DNA of 59,953 nt from Rhodanobacteraceae bacterium. Its GTDB lineage: Bacteria > Pseudomonadota > Gammaproteobacteria > Xanthomonadales > SZUA-5. Shown in pieces: positions 28,026 through 37,800 of this stretch. The stretch covers positions 1 through 59,953 of the forward strand of contig JADKFD010000022.1 of assembly GCA_016717705.1 (NCBI GenBank), in the 5' to 3' direction. Below the pieces are notes generated by a model that saw only the letters and a list, made by a program, of their open reading frames with translations, did no database searches and had not been told where the DNA came from. Numbering within the stretch: the stretch's first letter is position 1; every line of letters begins with the position of its first letter. A program made the position numbers and the translations under genes.

Positions 28026-28681
28026 GCTCATTCGGGTTGCCGCAATTGCGCAACTGGCGCGCCTTGCGCGACAGCCGCGTCAGCCTGGCTCCGACCTTCG
28101 CCATGGTCGGGCTGATCCTGGTGCTCGGCGATCAACTGCTGTTGTGGCTGCTCGCGTGGGTGGTATCGGAAACGGGCGGCACTGGCGCCGGCGACCGGAG
28201 GTCAGCCGTGTGCGTTGCGCAGATCTCGGGCTCACCCGGGGGTGCACCGTGGCACGCACTGTGTTGCACAGCATGCGACACCGCAAACGGCGCTGGATTG
28301 CGCTGCTGGCGGCGTTTGCCTTGTTGTTCAACCAGATCGCGCTGGCACAGCACCTGTGCCTGTACCGGCCGGGCGAGCCGCCGCGGGCGCCTTCGGCATC
28401 GCCACGACGGCGCGCCGGCAACTGTCACACCGGCGACATCGCGGCAAAGCCGGGACCGTTTGAACGATGTCGACGGCACTGCCTGCGCGGCCCATTGCGG
28501 CGACGGCGACAAGCAGACCCGCGATGGGCCTGCGCTCACGGTGCCGGACCTTTTCGCTGCGAGTTCCGAAGTCGCCCTGCTGCGACCGACACAAGCTGGG
28601 CCAACTCCCGTCGCGATGGCGGAAACTCCGCGTCACGCGCTACCCCGAAGAACCATCGACTACGGCGTGCTGCTGATCTGA
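28022..28681 (+). CDS. Small membrane protein, C-terminus uncertain
   Basis: The ATG at 28022 overlaps the previous stop (ATGA). The first 50 residues give one transmembrane helix (FAMVGLILVLGDQLLLWLLA) after a basic segment. The frame stays open to 28681, but beyond about 28250 it overlaps the next gene, and its Cys/Arg-rich composition there looks like the wrong frame. The native protein is probably about 75 residues, with its stop lost to a base error. Fourth member of the unknown operon. Confidence 0.5.
   Translation: MSSFGLPQLRNWRALRDSRVSLAPTFAMVGLILVLGDQLLLWLLAWVVSETGGTGAGDRRSAVCVAQISGSPGGAPWHALCCTACDTANGAGLRCWRRLPCCSTRSRWHSTCACTGRASRRGRLRHRHDGAPATVTPATSRQSRDRLNDVDGTACAAHCGDGDKQTRDGPALTVPDLFAASSEVALLRPTQAGPTPVAMAETPRHALPRRTIDYGVLLI
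28273..28681 (+). pseudogene. DUF2946-like secreted protein beside cus genes, frameshifted
   Basis: The first half, from the ATG at 28273, encodes a signal peptide (RRWIALLAAFALLFNQIALA) and HLCLYRPGEPP. After a one-base shift near 28400 the frame used by 28681 continues HDGAPATVTPATS and VDGTACAAHCGDGDKQTRD. The cys/his pattern CxxHC and the position just before cusC fit the small DUF2946-like proteins that accompany copper genes. A GTG at 28249 is another possible start. The break is probably a sequence error. Metal binding in the periplasm is inferred from context. Confidence 0.6.
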
Positions 28682-28828
28682 GACTCGCATCGTCCAAGGT
28701 CGTCGGCTCGGTTGCCGACGGCTGATCCTGGACGGTCGAGTGCCGGTTGGCAGACAGCGCTTTCCGAGCCTCCACCGCAAACTCTGGCGGCGCCGATGTC
28801 TGTGCCCCGGTCGAAGCGGTAGCTCATC

Positions 28829-30093
28829 ATGAATGCAAGACTTGTACGTCCGGCGCTCGTTGGGGCCTTGGTTGCTGGCTTGTTGTGCCCGGCGATGGCG
28901 CCGGCGCAAACCACGCCGCCGGGCACCGACCTCGAATCCGTCCATACCTGGTTGCGCGAGCACAATCCGCAGTTGCAGGCGCTGAGCCTCGAAGCGCATG
29001 CGGCCACCGCGCGTATCGAGCCGGCTGGCGCCTTGCCCGATCCGATGGCCGAGATCGAGCTGATGGACATCGATTTCGACAATCCGCGTGTGCTGCCGGG
29101 ACAGACCGGCAGCACGGTCTACCGGGTGCGCCAGAGTTTTCCGCTGTGGGGCAAGCGCCAGTTGTCGCGCGACATCGCCAGCTTCGAGGCCGATGCTGCC
29201 GGGCAGATGCGCGATGCGACTTCGCTGGAACTGATCAAGAAGGCGGACGCCGCGTACGTGCGCTACTGGCATGCCAGCGTCTCGGTGCAGGCGCTGGATC
29301 GCGTGACCGCACTGATGGGCGAGATGCGCAAGCTCACGCAGGCGCGCTATGCGGCGGGGCTGGCGCCGCAGCAGGACGCGATCAAGGCGCAACTGGAAGT
29401 GACCCGGATGGGCGTCGATCGACTGGAACGACTGGCGATGGGGCACGAAGCCGCCGCGGCGCTGAATGCGGTGCTTGGGCGCATGCCGGGCGACGCGCTG
29501 GCGCAGCCGCAGTCGGAGCCGATATTGACGGTCGACGGCAGCCTCGACGACCTGTTGGGTCGCCTGGCCGGTGCGCATCCGATGGTGCTGGCGCAGGCCT
29601 CGATGGTCAGCGCGGCGGAATCGATGTCGGAGATGGCCCGGCGCGAGCGCTATCCCGACATCAATGTCGGCGTCGCGCTGGTGCAGATGGGCAGTCGCGC
29701 GGAGGCTTGGGAGTTGATGTTCTCGGTCGATATTCCGCTGCAGCAGAGTGCCCGGCGCCACCGTGAGCGCGCCGCGGTGTTGCTGCGCGACGCGGCTTCG
29801 AGTCGCGAGCAGGCCGCCGTGAACGAGTTGCGCGGCATGGTCGGCGAAGCCTGGGCGCGCTGGCAGTCGGCGCAGGCGCGGCGCCAGTTGATCGAGGACA
29901 CGCTGCTGCCGCAGGCGCAGGCCAGTTTCCAGTCGGCGCTGGCCAGCTATCAGGTCGGCAGCGTGGATTTTGAAAGTCTGCTGGACTGGCATTGCGCGAG
30001 TCGCGCAATGCCCAGTTGACCATGGTGGATGCGCGGCGCGACGAGTTGATTGCGGCCAGCGAGATCCGCGCGATCCAGGGGAAGATCCAATGA
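28829..30093 (+). pseudogene. cusC: CusC/CzcC-type outer membrane efflux protein, frameshift near its end
   Basis: TolC-family outer membrane channel of a heavy-metal RND pump. A signal peptide (VGALVAGLLCPAMAPAQ) is followed by two efflux repeats with the typical long helices (VRQSFPLWGKRQLSRDI, ARYAAGLAPQQDAIKAQ, ASYQVGSVDFESLLD). The frame breaks near 29989: reading straight on stops at 30019, while the next frame continues LRESRNAQLTMVDARRDEL and ends at 30093, overlapping the cusB start by 4 bases (ATGA). The restored length is about 420 residues, normal for the family. A one-base sequence error is the simplest explanation. Confidence 0.85.
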
Positions 30094-31661
30094 ACAAGAC
30101 AATTGGAGTGGCAATTGTTGCCGTCGCGCTGGTCAGCGCCAGCATGGGTTGGTGGGTCGGACGCGTTAACGCCCCGCAGGAATCTGCCGTTCCATTGGGG
30201 GCGCCGCCACCGGCGGCGCCCCTCTACTACCGCAACCCGATGGGCCTGCCCGACACCTCGCCGGTGCCGAAGAAGGACTCGATGGGCATGGACTACGTGC
30301 CGGTGTACGCGGGCGAGGCGCCAAGCACGCCGGGCACCGTCGTGTTGTCGCCGGAGAAGGTGCAGATGACCGGCGTGCGCACGGTCAAGGTGATGCGCAG
30401 CGCGCTGCAGCAGTCGCTGCGCGCCAGCGGCAGCATCGCCATCGATAGTGCGCGCCAGTGGGTGATCGCGCCGAAGTTCGAAGGCTGGGTGCAGACACTC
30501 GCCGCCAACCAGGTCGGCATGAAGGTGCGCCGTGGTCAGGCGTTGATGAGCGTCTACAGCCCGGAACTGCGATCGGCACAGAACGAATACCTGATCGCGC
30601 AGCGCGCAGCCGCGACCATGGCTGCGGCTGATCCAGCGAGTGCCGCCAGCATGCGCGATCTGTCCGGCGCGACGCTGGAACGCCTGCGCAACTGGGGCAT
30701 CGGCAGCGGCAGCCTGGAACGACTGAAGGGTGGTCAGATCGATCAGTTTCTGACCCTGACCGCGCCGGCCGACGCGATCATCACCGACAAGCCGGTGGTG
30801 CAGGGCATGCGCTTCATGGCCGGCGAAATGCTGCTGTCGCTGGCCGATCTGTCGCGGGTTTGGTTGGTGGCCAATGTGCCGGCGTCAGACTCGGCGCAAC
30901 TGATGCTGGGGCAGGTCGTGCAGTTCCGCTCATCGGCGCTGCCGGGGCGCACATTCGAGGGCGAGGTCAGCTTCATCGCGCCGACCTTCGATGAGGCCAG
31001 TCGCACGCTGACCGTGCGCGTCGAACTCGACAATGCTGATGGGGTGTTGCGTCCGGGCTTGTTTGGCGATGTCGAGTTCAGCGCAGATGCCGGCGCGCCC
31101 GTGTTGACCGTACCGCGTTCCGCCGTGCTCGACAGCGGCACCCGTCAGGTGGTGTTCGTCGAACTCGCCGCCGGGCGCTACGAGCCGCGCAAGGTGGCGA
31201 TCGGCCGTCGCAGCGGCGATCGGGTCGAGATCACCGATGGCCTGGTGGAAGGCGAGTCGGTGGTGTCGGCGGCGAACTTCCTGATCGACGCGGAGAGCAA
31301 CCTGGGGTCGGCGCTGGAGGGGATGGGGGCGCCTGAAGAAGCGGGGCAGGGGGCGATCGATGAATCGGGGCACGGGGCACGGGGCACGGGGCACGAGGAA
31401 GAGCGAGGCACAAGCGATGAGCCCACCGAAGCGACACCTGTGGGAGCGGGTTTACCCCGCGAGCTCTTGCCTTCTGATGAAGGAACAAGCCTCCCTCAAA
31501 AGCCAAAAGATCGCGGGGTGAACCCGCTCCCACAAGAGCCAGAAGATCGCGGGGTAAACCCGCTCCCACAACAGCAAGGGCAAAAGCAGAAGCAAGATCA
31601 GGAGCAGGGGCAGCCAGAACAGCAGGCACCGGCGCACCCACACCATCATCCGGAGGGCTGA
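30090..31661 (+). CDS. cusB: CusB-type membrane fusion protein of a metal RND pump
   Basis: A 523-residue periplasmic adaptor linking CusA to CusC. An N-terminal anchor (TIGVAIVAVALVSASMGWWV) is followed by a heavy-metal-binding-like segment (YYRNPMGLPDTSPVPKKDSM, ending DYVPVY). Barrel-sandwich and beta-barrel parts follow (QVGMKVRRGQALMSVYSPEL, LADLSRVWLVANV, LTVRVELDN, VPRSAVLDSG). After about residue 405 the protein carries an unusual 110-residue tail rich in Gln, Glu and Pro, ending in APAHPHHHPEG, a His-rich end that may bind metal. Part of this tail (31438-31568) is encoded by REP palindromes. cusA starts 2 bases after the stop. Confidence 0.92.
   Translation: MNKTIGVAIVAVALVSASMGWWVGRVNAPQESAVPLGAPPPAAPLYYRNPMGLPDTSPVPKKDSMGMDYVPVYAGEAPSTPGTVVLSPEKVQMTGVRTVKVMRSALQQSLRASGSIAIDSARQWVIAPKFEGWVQTLAANQVGMKVRRGQALMSVYSPELRSAQNEYLIAQRAAATMAAADPASAASMRDLSGATLERLRNWGIGSGSLERLKGGQIDQFLTLTAPADAIITDKPVVQGMRFMAGEMLLSLADLSRVWLVANVPASDSAQLMLGQVVQFRSSALPGRTFEGEVSFIAPTFDEASRTLTVRVELDNADGVLRPGLFGDVEFSADAGAPVLTVPRSAVLDSGTRQVVFVELAAGRYEPRKVAIGRRSGDRVEITDGLVEGESVVSAANFLIDAESNLGSALEGMGAPEEAGQGAIDESGHGARGTGHEEERGTSDEPTEATPVGAGLPRELLPSDEGTSLPQKPKDRGVNPLPQEPEDRGVNPLPQQQGQKQKQDQEQGQPEQQAPAHPHHHPEG
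31438..31568. repeat. REP palindromes inside the cusB coding sequence
   Basis: TGTGGGAGCGGGTTTACCCC at 31439 is followed by two inverted copies near 31516 and 31549 (CGCGGGGTGAACCCGCTCCC and CGCGGGGTAAACCCGCTCCC). The same family is intergenic at 54527-54682. Here it is read in frame, giving PVGAGLPREL and the twice-repeated DRGVNPLPQ. Confidence 0.85.
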
Positions 31662-31663
31662 CC

Positions 31664-34600
31664 ATGCTCTCCCGCCTGATCGAATGGTCGCTGCGCAATA
31701 TCTTCCTGGTGCTGCTGGGTTCGCTCGCCATCACCATCGCCGGTATCTACGCCGTCAGCCGCACGCCGCTGGACGCGCTGCCGGACCTGTCCGACGTGCA
31801 GGTGATCGTCTACACCGAGTACCCCGGCCAGGCGCCGCAGGTGGTCGAGGATCAGGTCACCTATCCGCTCACCACGGCGATGCTGGCGGTGCCGAAATCG
31901 CGCGTGGTGCGCGGTTTCTCCTTTTTCGGATCGTCCTTCGTCTACGTGATCTTCGAGGACGGCACCGACCTCTACTGGGCGCGCTCGCGGGTGCTCGAGT
32001 ACCTGAACTTCGCCGCCGGTCGTCTGCCGCCGGGAGTGACGCCGACGCTCGGCCCCGACGCCACCGGGGTCGGTTGGGTCTACCAGTACGCCCTGGAGGG
32101 CAAGAATCGCTCGCTCGACGAGCTGCGCGCGATCCAGGACTGGTACGTGCGCTACCAGCTGACCAAGGCGCACGGCGTCGCCGAGGTCGCCAGTCTCGGC
32201 GGCTTCGTGCGCCAGTATTCGGTGACCGTCGATCCGGCCAAGCTGCGCCAGTTCGGCGTGCCGCTGATGCAGGTCGGCGAGGTCATCAAGGCCAGCAACC
32301 GCGATGTCGGCGGTCGCAGCGTCGAGATCAGCGAAACCGAGTACATGGTGCGCAGCCGCGGCTACCTGCGCGGCATCGCCGACATCGAGCAATTGGTGCT
32401 GCGCGCGGAAGGCGGCACGCCGGTGCTGATCCGCGACGTCGCCACGGTGGAACTCGCCGCCGATGAGCGCCGCGGCATCGCCGAGCTCAACGGCGAGGGC
32501 GAGGTCGTTTCCGGTGTGGCCATCGCGCGCTCCGGCGAAAACACGCTGGCGGTGATCGACAACCTCAAGGACAAGATCGTCGAGATCAGCAGCGGCCTGC
32601 CCGAGGGCGTGTCCATCCGCACCGTCTACGACCGCTCCGACCTGATCCACCGCGCCATCGCCACGCTGAAGACCACGCTGATCGAGGAAAGCATCATCGT
32701 CGCGCTGGTCTGCATCGTGTTCCTGTTCCACGTGCGCAGCGCGCTGGTCGCCATCGTCATGCTGCCGATCGGCGTGCTGATCGCCTTCCTGGCGATGCGC
32801 GCGCTGGGCATGAACTCCAACATCATGAGCCTGGGCGGCATTGCCATCGCCATCGGCGCGATGATCGATGCGGCGATCGTGATGATCGAAAACGCGCACA
32901 AGCACATCGAGCGCGGCGCGGCAGGGCGCACGCGTCTGCAACTGATCATCGATGCCTGCCAGGAGGTCGGTCCCTCGCTGTTCTTCGGCCTGCTGATCAT
33001 CACCGTGTCCTTCATCCCGGTGTTCGCGCTGGAAGCCCAGGAAGGACGCCTGTTCAAGCCGCTCGCCTACACCAAGACCTTCGCGATGGCCGGCGCCGCG
33101 GTGCTGTCGGTGACGCTGGTGCCGGTGCTGATGGTCCTGTTCATCCGCGGGCGCATCCTGGCCGAATCAAGGAATCCGTTGAACCGCTTGCTGATCGCGA
33201 TCTACCGGCCAGTGATCGGCTTCGTGCTGCGCTTCCAGAAGCTCACCGTCGCGCTGGCGGCGCTGGCGCTGATCGCGACCGCCTGGCCGGCGAGCCGGCT
33301 GGGTTCGGAGTTCATGCCGAGCTTGAACGAGGGCAGCCTGCTGTACATGCCGTCCTCGTTGCCGGGCATGAGCGTCACCCAAGCCGGCCAGTTGCTGCAG
33401 ACCCAGGACCGCATCATCAAGTCCTTCCCCGAGGTCGAATCGGTGTTCGGCAAGGCCGGGCGCGCGCTGACCGCCACCGATCCGGCGCCGCTGGAGATGT
33501 TCGAGACGGTGATCAACCTGAAGCCGCAGGACCAGTGGCGGCCGGGGATGACGCAGGACCAATTGATCGCCGAAATGGACGCGGCGCTGCGCTTCCCCGG
33601 CGTCGCCAACTCCTGGACCATGCCGATCAAGGCGCGCATCGACATGCTCTCCACCGGCATCCGCACGCCGATCGGCATCAAGGTGTTCGGCAAGGACCTC
33701 AAGCAGATCGAGACCGTCGCGCGCGACATCGAGCGCGTGGTGCGCGCCGTGCCCGGCACCACCAGCGCCTACGCCGAGCGCCTGACCGGCGGCTTTTATC
33801 TGGACATCGAGCCGGACCTGACGCAACTGGCGCGCTACGGGTTGTCGGTCGGCGCCATCCAGGACGTGGTCGCCGCCGCGCTCGGCGGCGAGATGGTCAC
33901 CACCACGGTCGAGGGCCGCGAGCGCTTCGGCGTCATCGTGCGCTACCCGCGCGAACTGCGCGACTCGCCCGAGCGCATCGCCAAGGAGGTGCTGGTGAGC
34001 ACCATGGACGGCGCGCAGATTCCGCTCGGCGAACTGGCGCACGTCGGCTTGAGCCAGGGCGCGCCGTCGATCCGCACCGAGAACGCGTTGCTCAGCGCCT
34101 ACATCTACGTCGACCTGCGCGGTCGCGACATCGGTAGTTATGTGCGCGATGCGCAGAAAGCGGTTGCCGAACAGGTCACGTTCCCGCCCGGGACCTACGC
34201 CACCTGGAGCGGCCAGTTCGAATACATGCAGCGCGCCCAGGCAACCATGAAGGTGGTCATCCCGCTGACGCTTGGCATCATCTTCCTGCTGCTGTACCTG
34301 AACTTCCGGCGCGTGACCGAATCGCTGATCGTGATGTTCTCGGTGCCGTTCGCACTGGTCGGCGGTGTCTGGTTGATGTGGGCGCTGGAATACAACCTGA
34401 GCGTCGCCGTGGCGGTGGGGTTCATCGCGTTGGCCGGTGTCGCCGCGCAGACCGGCGTGGTCATGCTGATCTACCTCGACCACGCGCTCACGGCGCGCGC
34501 CGCCGCGCGCAAGGCCGCGGGCGAAGCGCTGAGGCCAAGCGATCTGATCGACGCCATCGTCGAAGGCGCCGTCGAACGCGTGCGCCCGAAGATGATGACC

Positions 34601-34816
34601 GTCACCGCGATCATCGCCGGCCTGTTGCCGATCATGTGGAGCACCGGAACGGGTTCCGAAGTCATGCGCCGCATCGCCGCGCCGATGGTCGGCGGGATGA
34701 TCTCGTCGACCACCCGATCCGATGCACTCCTGCCGAAGGTCTCCGGCGTGTACATCTCCTCGGCCTTGGCGGGTGGCACGACGAACTCGCCGGGGGTGGT
34801 GGCGCGGGCTTCGTAG
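31664..34816 (+). CDS. cusA: CusA-type heavy-metal RND transporter, 3' end replaced
   Basis: Inner membrane RND pump for Cu(I)/Ag(I)-type cations. The N-terminal helix (WSLRNIFLVLLGSLAITIAG), the pore segment PLDALPDLSDVQVIVYTEYP, the helix IAIAIGAMIDAAIVMIENAH with its acidic residues, the metal-site region RIDMLSTGIRTPIGIKV and the conserved late segment RPKMMTVTAIIAGLLPIMWS are all present. The sequence is normal up to GGMISS (about 34708). It then switches to unrelated codons that are antisense to an alpha-2-macroglobulin gene and stops at 34816. The last transmembrane helix, about 30 residues, is lost, so the protein is probably impaired. The junction may be a real deletion or an assembly chimera. 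Confidence 0.9.
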   Translation: MLSRLIEWSLRNIFLVLLGSLAITIAGIYAVSRTPLDALPDLSDVQVIVYTEYPGQAPQVVEDQVTYPLTTAMLAVPKSRVVRGFSFFGSSFVYVIFEDGTDLYWARSRVLEYLNFAAGRLPPGVTPTLGPDATGVGWVYQYALEGKNRSLDELRAIQDWYVRYQLTKAHGVAEVASLGGFVRQYSVTVDPAKLRQFGVPLMQVGEVIKASNRDVGGRSVEISETEYMVRSRGYLRGIADIEQLVLRAEGGTPVLIRDVATVELAADERRGIAELNGEGEVVSGVAIARSGENTLAVIDNLKDKIVEISSGLPEGVSIRTVYDRSDLIHRAIATLKTTLIEESIIVALVCIVFLFHVRSALVAIVMLPIGVLIAFLAMRALGMNSNIMSLGGIAIAIGAMIDAAIVMIENAHKHIERGAAGRTRLQLIIDACQEVGPSLFFGLLIITVSFIPVFALEAQEGRLFKPLAYTKTFAMAGAAVLSVTLVPVLMVLFIRGRILAESRNPLNRLLIAIYRPVIGFVLRFQKLTVALAALALIATAWPASRLGSEFMPSLNEGSLLYMPSSLPGMSVTQAGQLLQTQDRIIKSFPEVESVFGKAGRALTATDPAPLEMFETVINLKPQDQWRPGMTQDQLIAEMDAALRFPGVANSWTMPIKARIDMLSTGIRTPIGIKVFGKDLKQIETVARDIERVVRAVPGTTSAYAERLTGGFYLDIEPDLTQLARYGLSVGAIQDVVAAALGGEMVTTTVEGRERFGVIVRYPRELRDSPERIAKEVLVSTMDGAQIPLGELAHVGLSQGAPSIRTENALLSAYIYVDLRGRDIGSYVRDAQKAVAEQVTFPPGTYATWSGQFEYMQRAQATMKVVIPLTLGIIFLLLYLNFRRVTESLIVMFSVPFALVGGVWLMWALEYNLSVAVAVGFIALAGVAAQTGVVMLIYLDHALTARAAARKAAGEALRPSDLIDAIVEGAVERVRPKMMTVTAIIAGLLPIMWSTGTGSEVMRRIAAPMVGGMISSTTRSDALLPKVSGVYISSALAGGTTNSPGVVARAS

Positions 34817-37800
34817 CGGTAGCTGTAGACGCCGCCGGGGAGCAGCGCGGTGAAGGCTTCGACACGGTTGTCGCGCAGGTTCTGGTGTTGGTACCACGGG
34901 CCCCACCACCAGCTGGCGCGGCCCAGCGGACTTGGGCCTTCGGGTGGAATGGCGCTGGGCGTGAGGTCGGGATTGATGACTTCCAGGCCCGCCGGCAGCG
35001 GGTCGACCAGGGCGACGTGGTAACGGCTGGCGGTGGCGACCATGGTCAACTCGACGGCGATCCTGGCGCCGGCGCGAATCTGCCAGCTGCCGTCGCTGAG
35101 TCGCTGCACGTCGGCGGGATCCTCGATGGCCGCGTAGCGACGCTCCACCTCGAAGCCGTGTTGCGCCGCCGCGAGTTCCAGCGAGCGCGGGGCGTAGTCC
35201 ATGCCGATGCGGTAGTAGAGGCGGCCGGGGCCGTCCTTGGCGATCAGCAGCGGTCCCGGCGGGCTGTGGTCGGCCAGCCATTGCATCGGCACGTCGATCT
35301 GGTGGCGCTCGGTGCTGCGGCCGCGGAAGGCGTGCTCGCCGGCAAAGTCGGCGCCCAGCCAGGTGCGGGCCACGAAATCGGGCGTGAGCTTTTCGAAGGT
35401 CTGGAAGTAGCGATCCAGCGCCAGCAGCACGAAGACGTTGTCCTGGGTGTTGGCCCAGCGTCCCTGCACGCGATGCGCCTGCAAGCCGGCAACCAGCTTG
35501 GGGATCAGATCGGAGTCGGGCTGGTCGCCGATCATCGCCTCCAGGATGACGCCATCGGCGCGGCGGTCCGAGTGCAGGATCAGGTGATCGCCATCGCTGG
35601 TGCTGCTGGCGAAGCTGGCGTTGGCCGCCGTCTCCGTCGTGCGATTGAGCAGGAAACGGCGGATCTGCGCGACCTCATTCGTCGAAGCCGGATCGCCGGA
35701 CATCACACCCAGCAGCCAGCCCAGTGACTCGAAGTTCAGCGCCTCCAGACTGCCGGCTTGCGCGATCAGCTGACGCGCGCGGGCCGGATCGCGATCGCCA
35801 TCGAGTGCGCGCACGTACAGGCCGTAGGCAATGATGTGGCGGCGGGCCATCTCACCGTAGTAGTCGGGAATGTGCTGCTCGATCTGGCGGATGTGCGCCA
35901 GCGCGCTCTGCAGTGCCTGCGGTGAGCCGAGGTAGCCCTTGTCGCGGGCGCGGATCAGCGCGTGGGTGGCGTGCAGGCTCAAGTAGGGCCAGGCGTCCTG
36001 GCCGGAGCGCCAGAAGGCAAAGCTGCCATCCGGGTTCTGGCGTGCTTCCAGCAACTTGAGGTCGGACAACACCGAGGCCTTGATCGCCTCGGGCGTGGCC
36101 AGGTCCGCCACCTCGAAGGCCTGCAGCAGATCGCGCAGCGCCGTGGTGGCGATCACGCGCGACGCCAGTTGCTCGCTGCACTCGAACGGGTACTGATGCA
36201 GATACAGATAGGCATCAGTCAGCGATTGCAGCGCCGTCGACGTGGTGGTGACGGAAAGCCCGCCGAACTGCGGCCATACCGCGCCGGGCAGCGCAATCGG
36301 CTGCTCGGTGGCGCCGCTATCGATGACGCCGTACGTCGCGAAGGCCTCGGTCGTCGCCGGCGTCCACACCGGCAGTTGCCCGCTGGCGGCGTCGGCAAAG
36401 CCGGTGGTGGCGGCGGCGATCTGATAGCGCGCCGTGCCCGCCTCCTCGGCGGCCATCGGGAAGCGCACCTCGACTCGATCATTGGCAGGCACCGAGACGG
36501 TGTATCCCAGGGCGCCACTCGGTTTCAGGTTGCGCGCGTCCAACGCCAGCTGCACCGATAGGGGCGCGTCGGTCTGGTTCTGCAGCACCACCGGGAACTC
36601 GAAGCGATCACCGAAGTTGAGGAAGCGCGGCGGGCTGGGCCGCAGCATCAGCGGCAGCCGCGCCGTCAGTTGCGACTCGCCGATGCCGTAGTGGCTGCTG
36701 CCGGACACGGCCACCGCCATGATCCGGTAGCGGGTCAGGTTGTCGGGCAGCTTGAACTCGGCGGTGACGCGGCCGCGTGCGTCGGTCGTCAGTGCGGGCA
36801 CGAAAGCGGCCAGCGGGTTGAAGTCGCTGCGGATCGCAATCGGGCTGCTTTCGCCGCCGCCGGCAGCCGGTGCCGGTGCCGGCGGCGGCGGGGGTGCTGC
36901 CGGCGGTTCGCCGGGTGCGGCCATGCTGCGCATTGCCATCGGTGCCGCTTCCGCCACCATCATCGCATCCATCTGCGCTTCCTCAGGCGCCTCAGACGCG
37001 TCGCTGGCCAGACGCAGCGTGGGGCGCAGGTGATAGGCGCGCAGGCCGGCGTCGCGCAGGCTGTAGAACAGGTCCATGGGATTGGACAGCGCATAGCCGC
37101 CGAGGGCGAGAATCGCCTCGTCGACGACCACCAGGGTGACCTCGGCATTGGCGACCGGCCGCTGCGCCGCATCGAGCACCGTCAGCGCCACGCTGGTCTG
37201 GGACCCGGGCGCCAGCGCTGCTTGCGCCGGTTGCACGTCCACGGCCAACTGACGCTCGGCGGTCGAGAGCTTGAGCATCAGACTGCCGACCGCCTGCGCC
37301 GGGCGTGGCGGTGCGGTCGATTTGTCGCCGCTGTCGCGCGGGCTGCTGCCGACCACCATCACCGACACTTCCACGTTCGGCAGCCATTCGCTCTTGATCG
37401 GAATCTCCAGCGTGTGACTGGTCCCTTTCAGGCGGAACTGACGCTGTTCGAGCACGCCGTGGCGGCCGAGCGTGAGCAGGCCGTAACCATCGGCGAACGG
37501 TGCCTGCACCAGAATGCGCGCGGTGTCTCCGGGGGCATACAGCTCACGGTCGGGGATGAACTGCAGTTCCTCCAGTTCAACCTTGTCTGCGGGTGGCCGT
37601 TGGCCGCCGCTGACCCAGCGCGTGATGCGGCTGGCGTTGCGCCGGCCGGCGGCATCGCTGGTGATCGCCGTGATCTGGTACTGGCCACCCTGGGTGGTGG
37701 TCAACTCGCAATGCGCCGAACCTTGGCCGTCGCTGCGCAGTTCGCAGCGCTGCGGGTCGCGCAGCACTTCCTGGTACTCGCCGGCCTTGTAGACCCAATC

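Noticed and set aside
34700..34715. GTCGAC at the cusA junction as proof of a cloning artefact
   Set aside because: A six-base site is expected by chance in GC-rich DNA; it is kept only as a hint for the chimera alternative.
33167..35281. A 704-codon antisense frame over cusA
   Set aside because: The plus strand encodes an unmistakable RND pump; the antisense frame is composition-driven.
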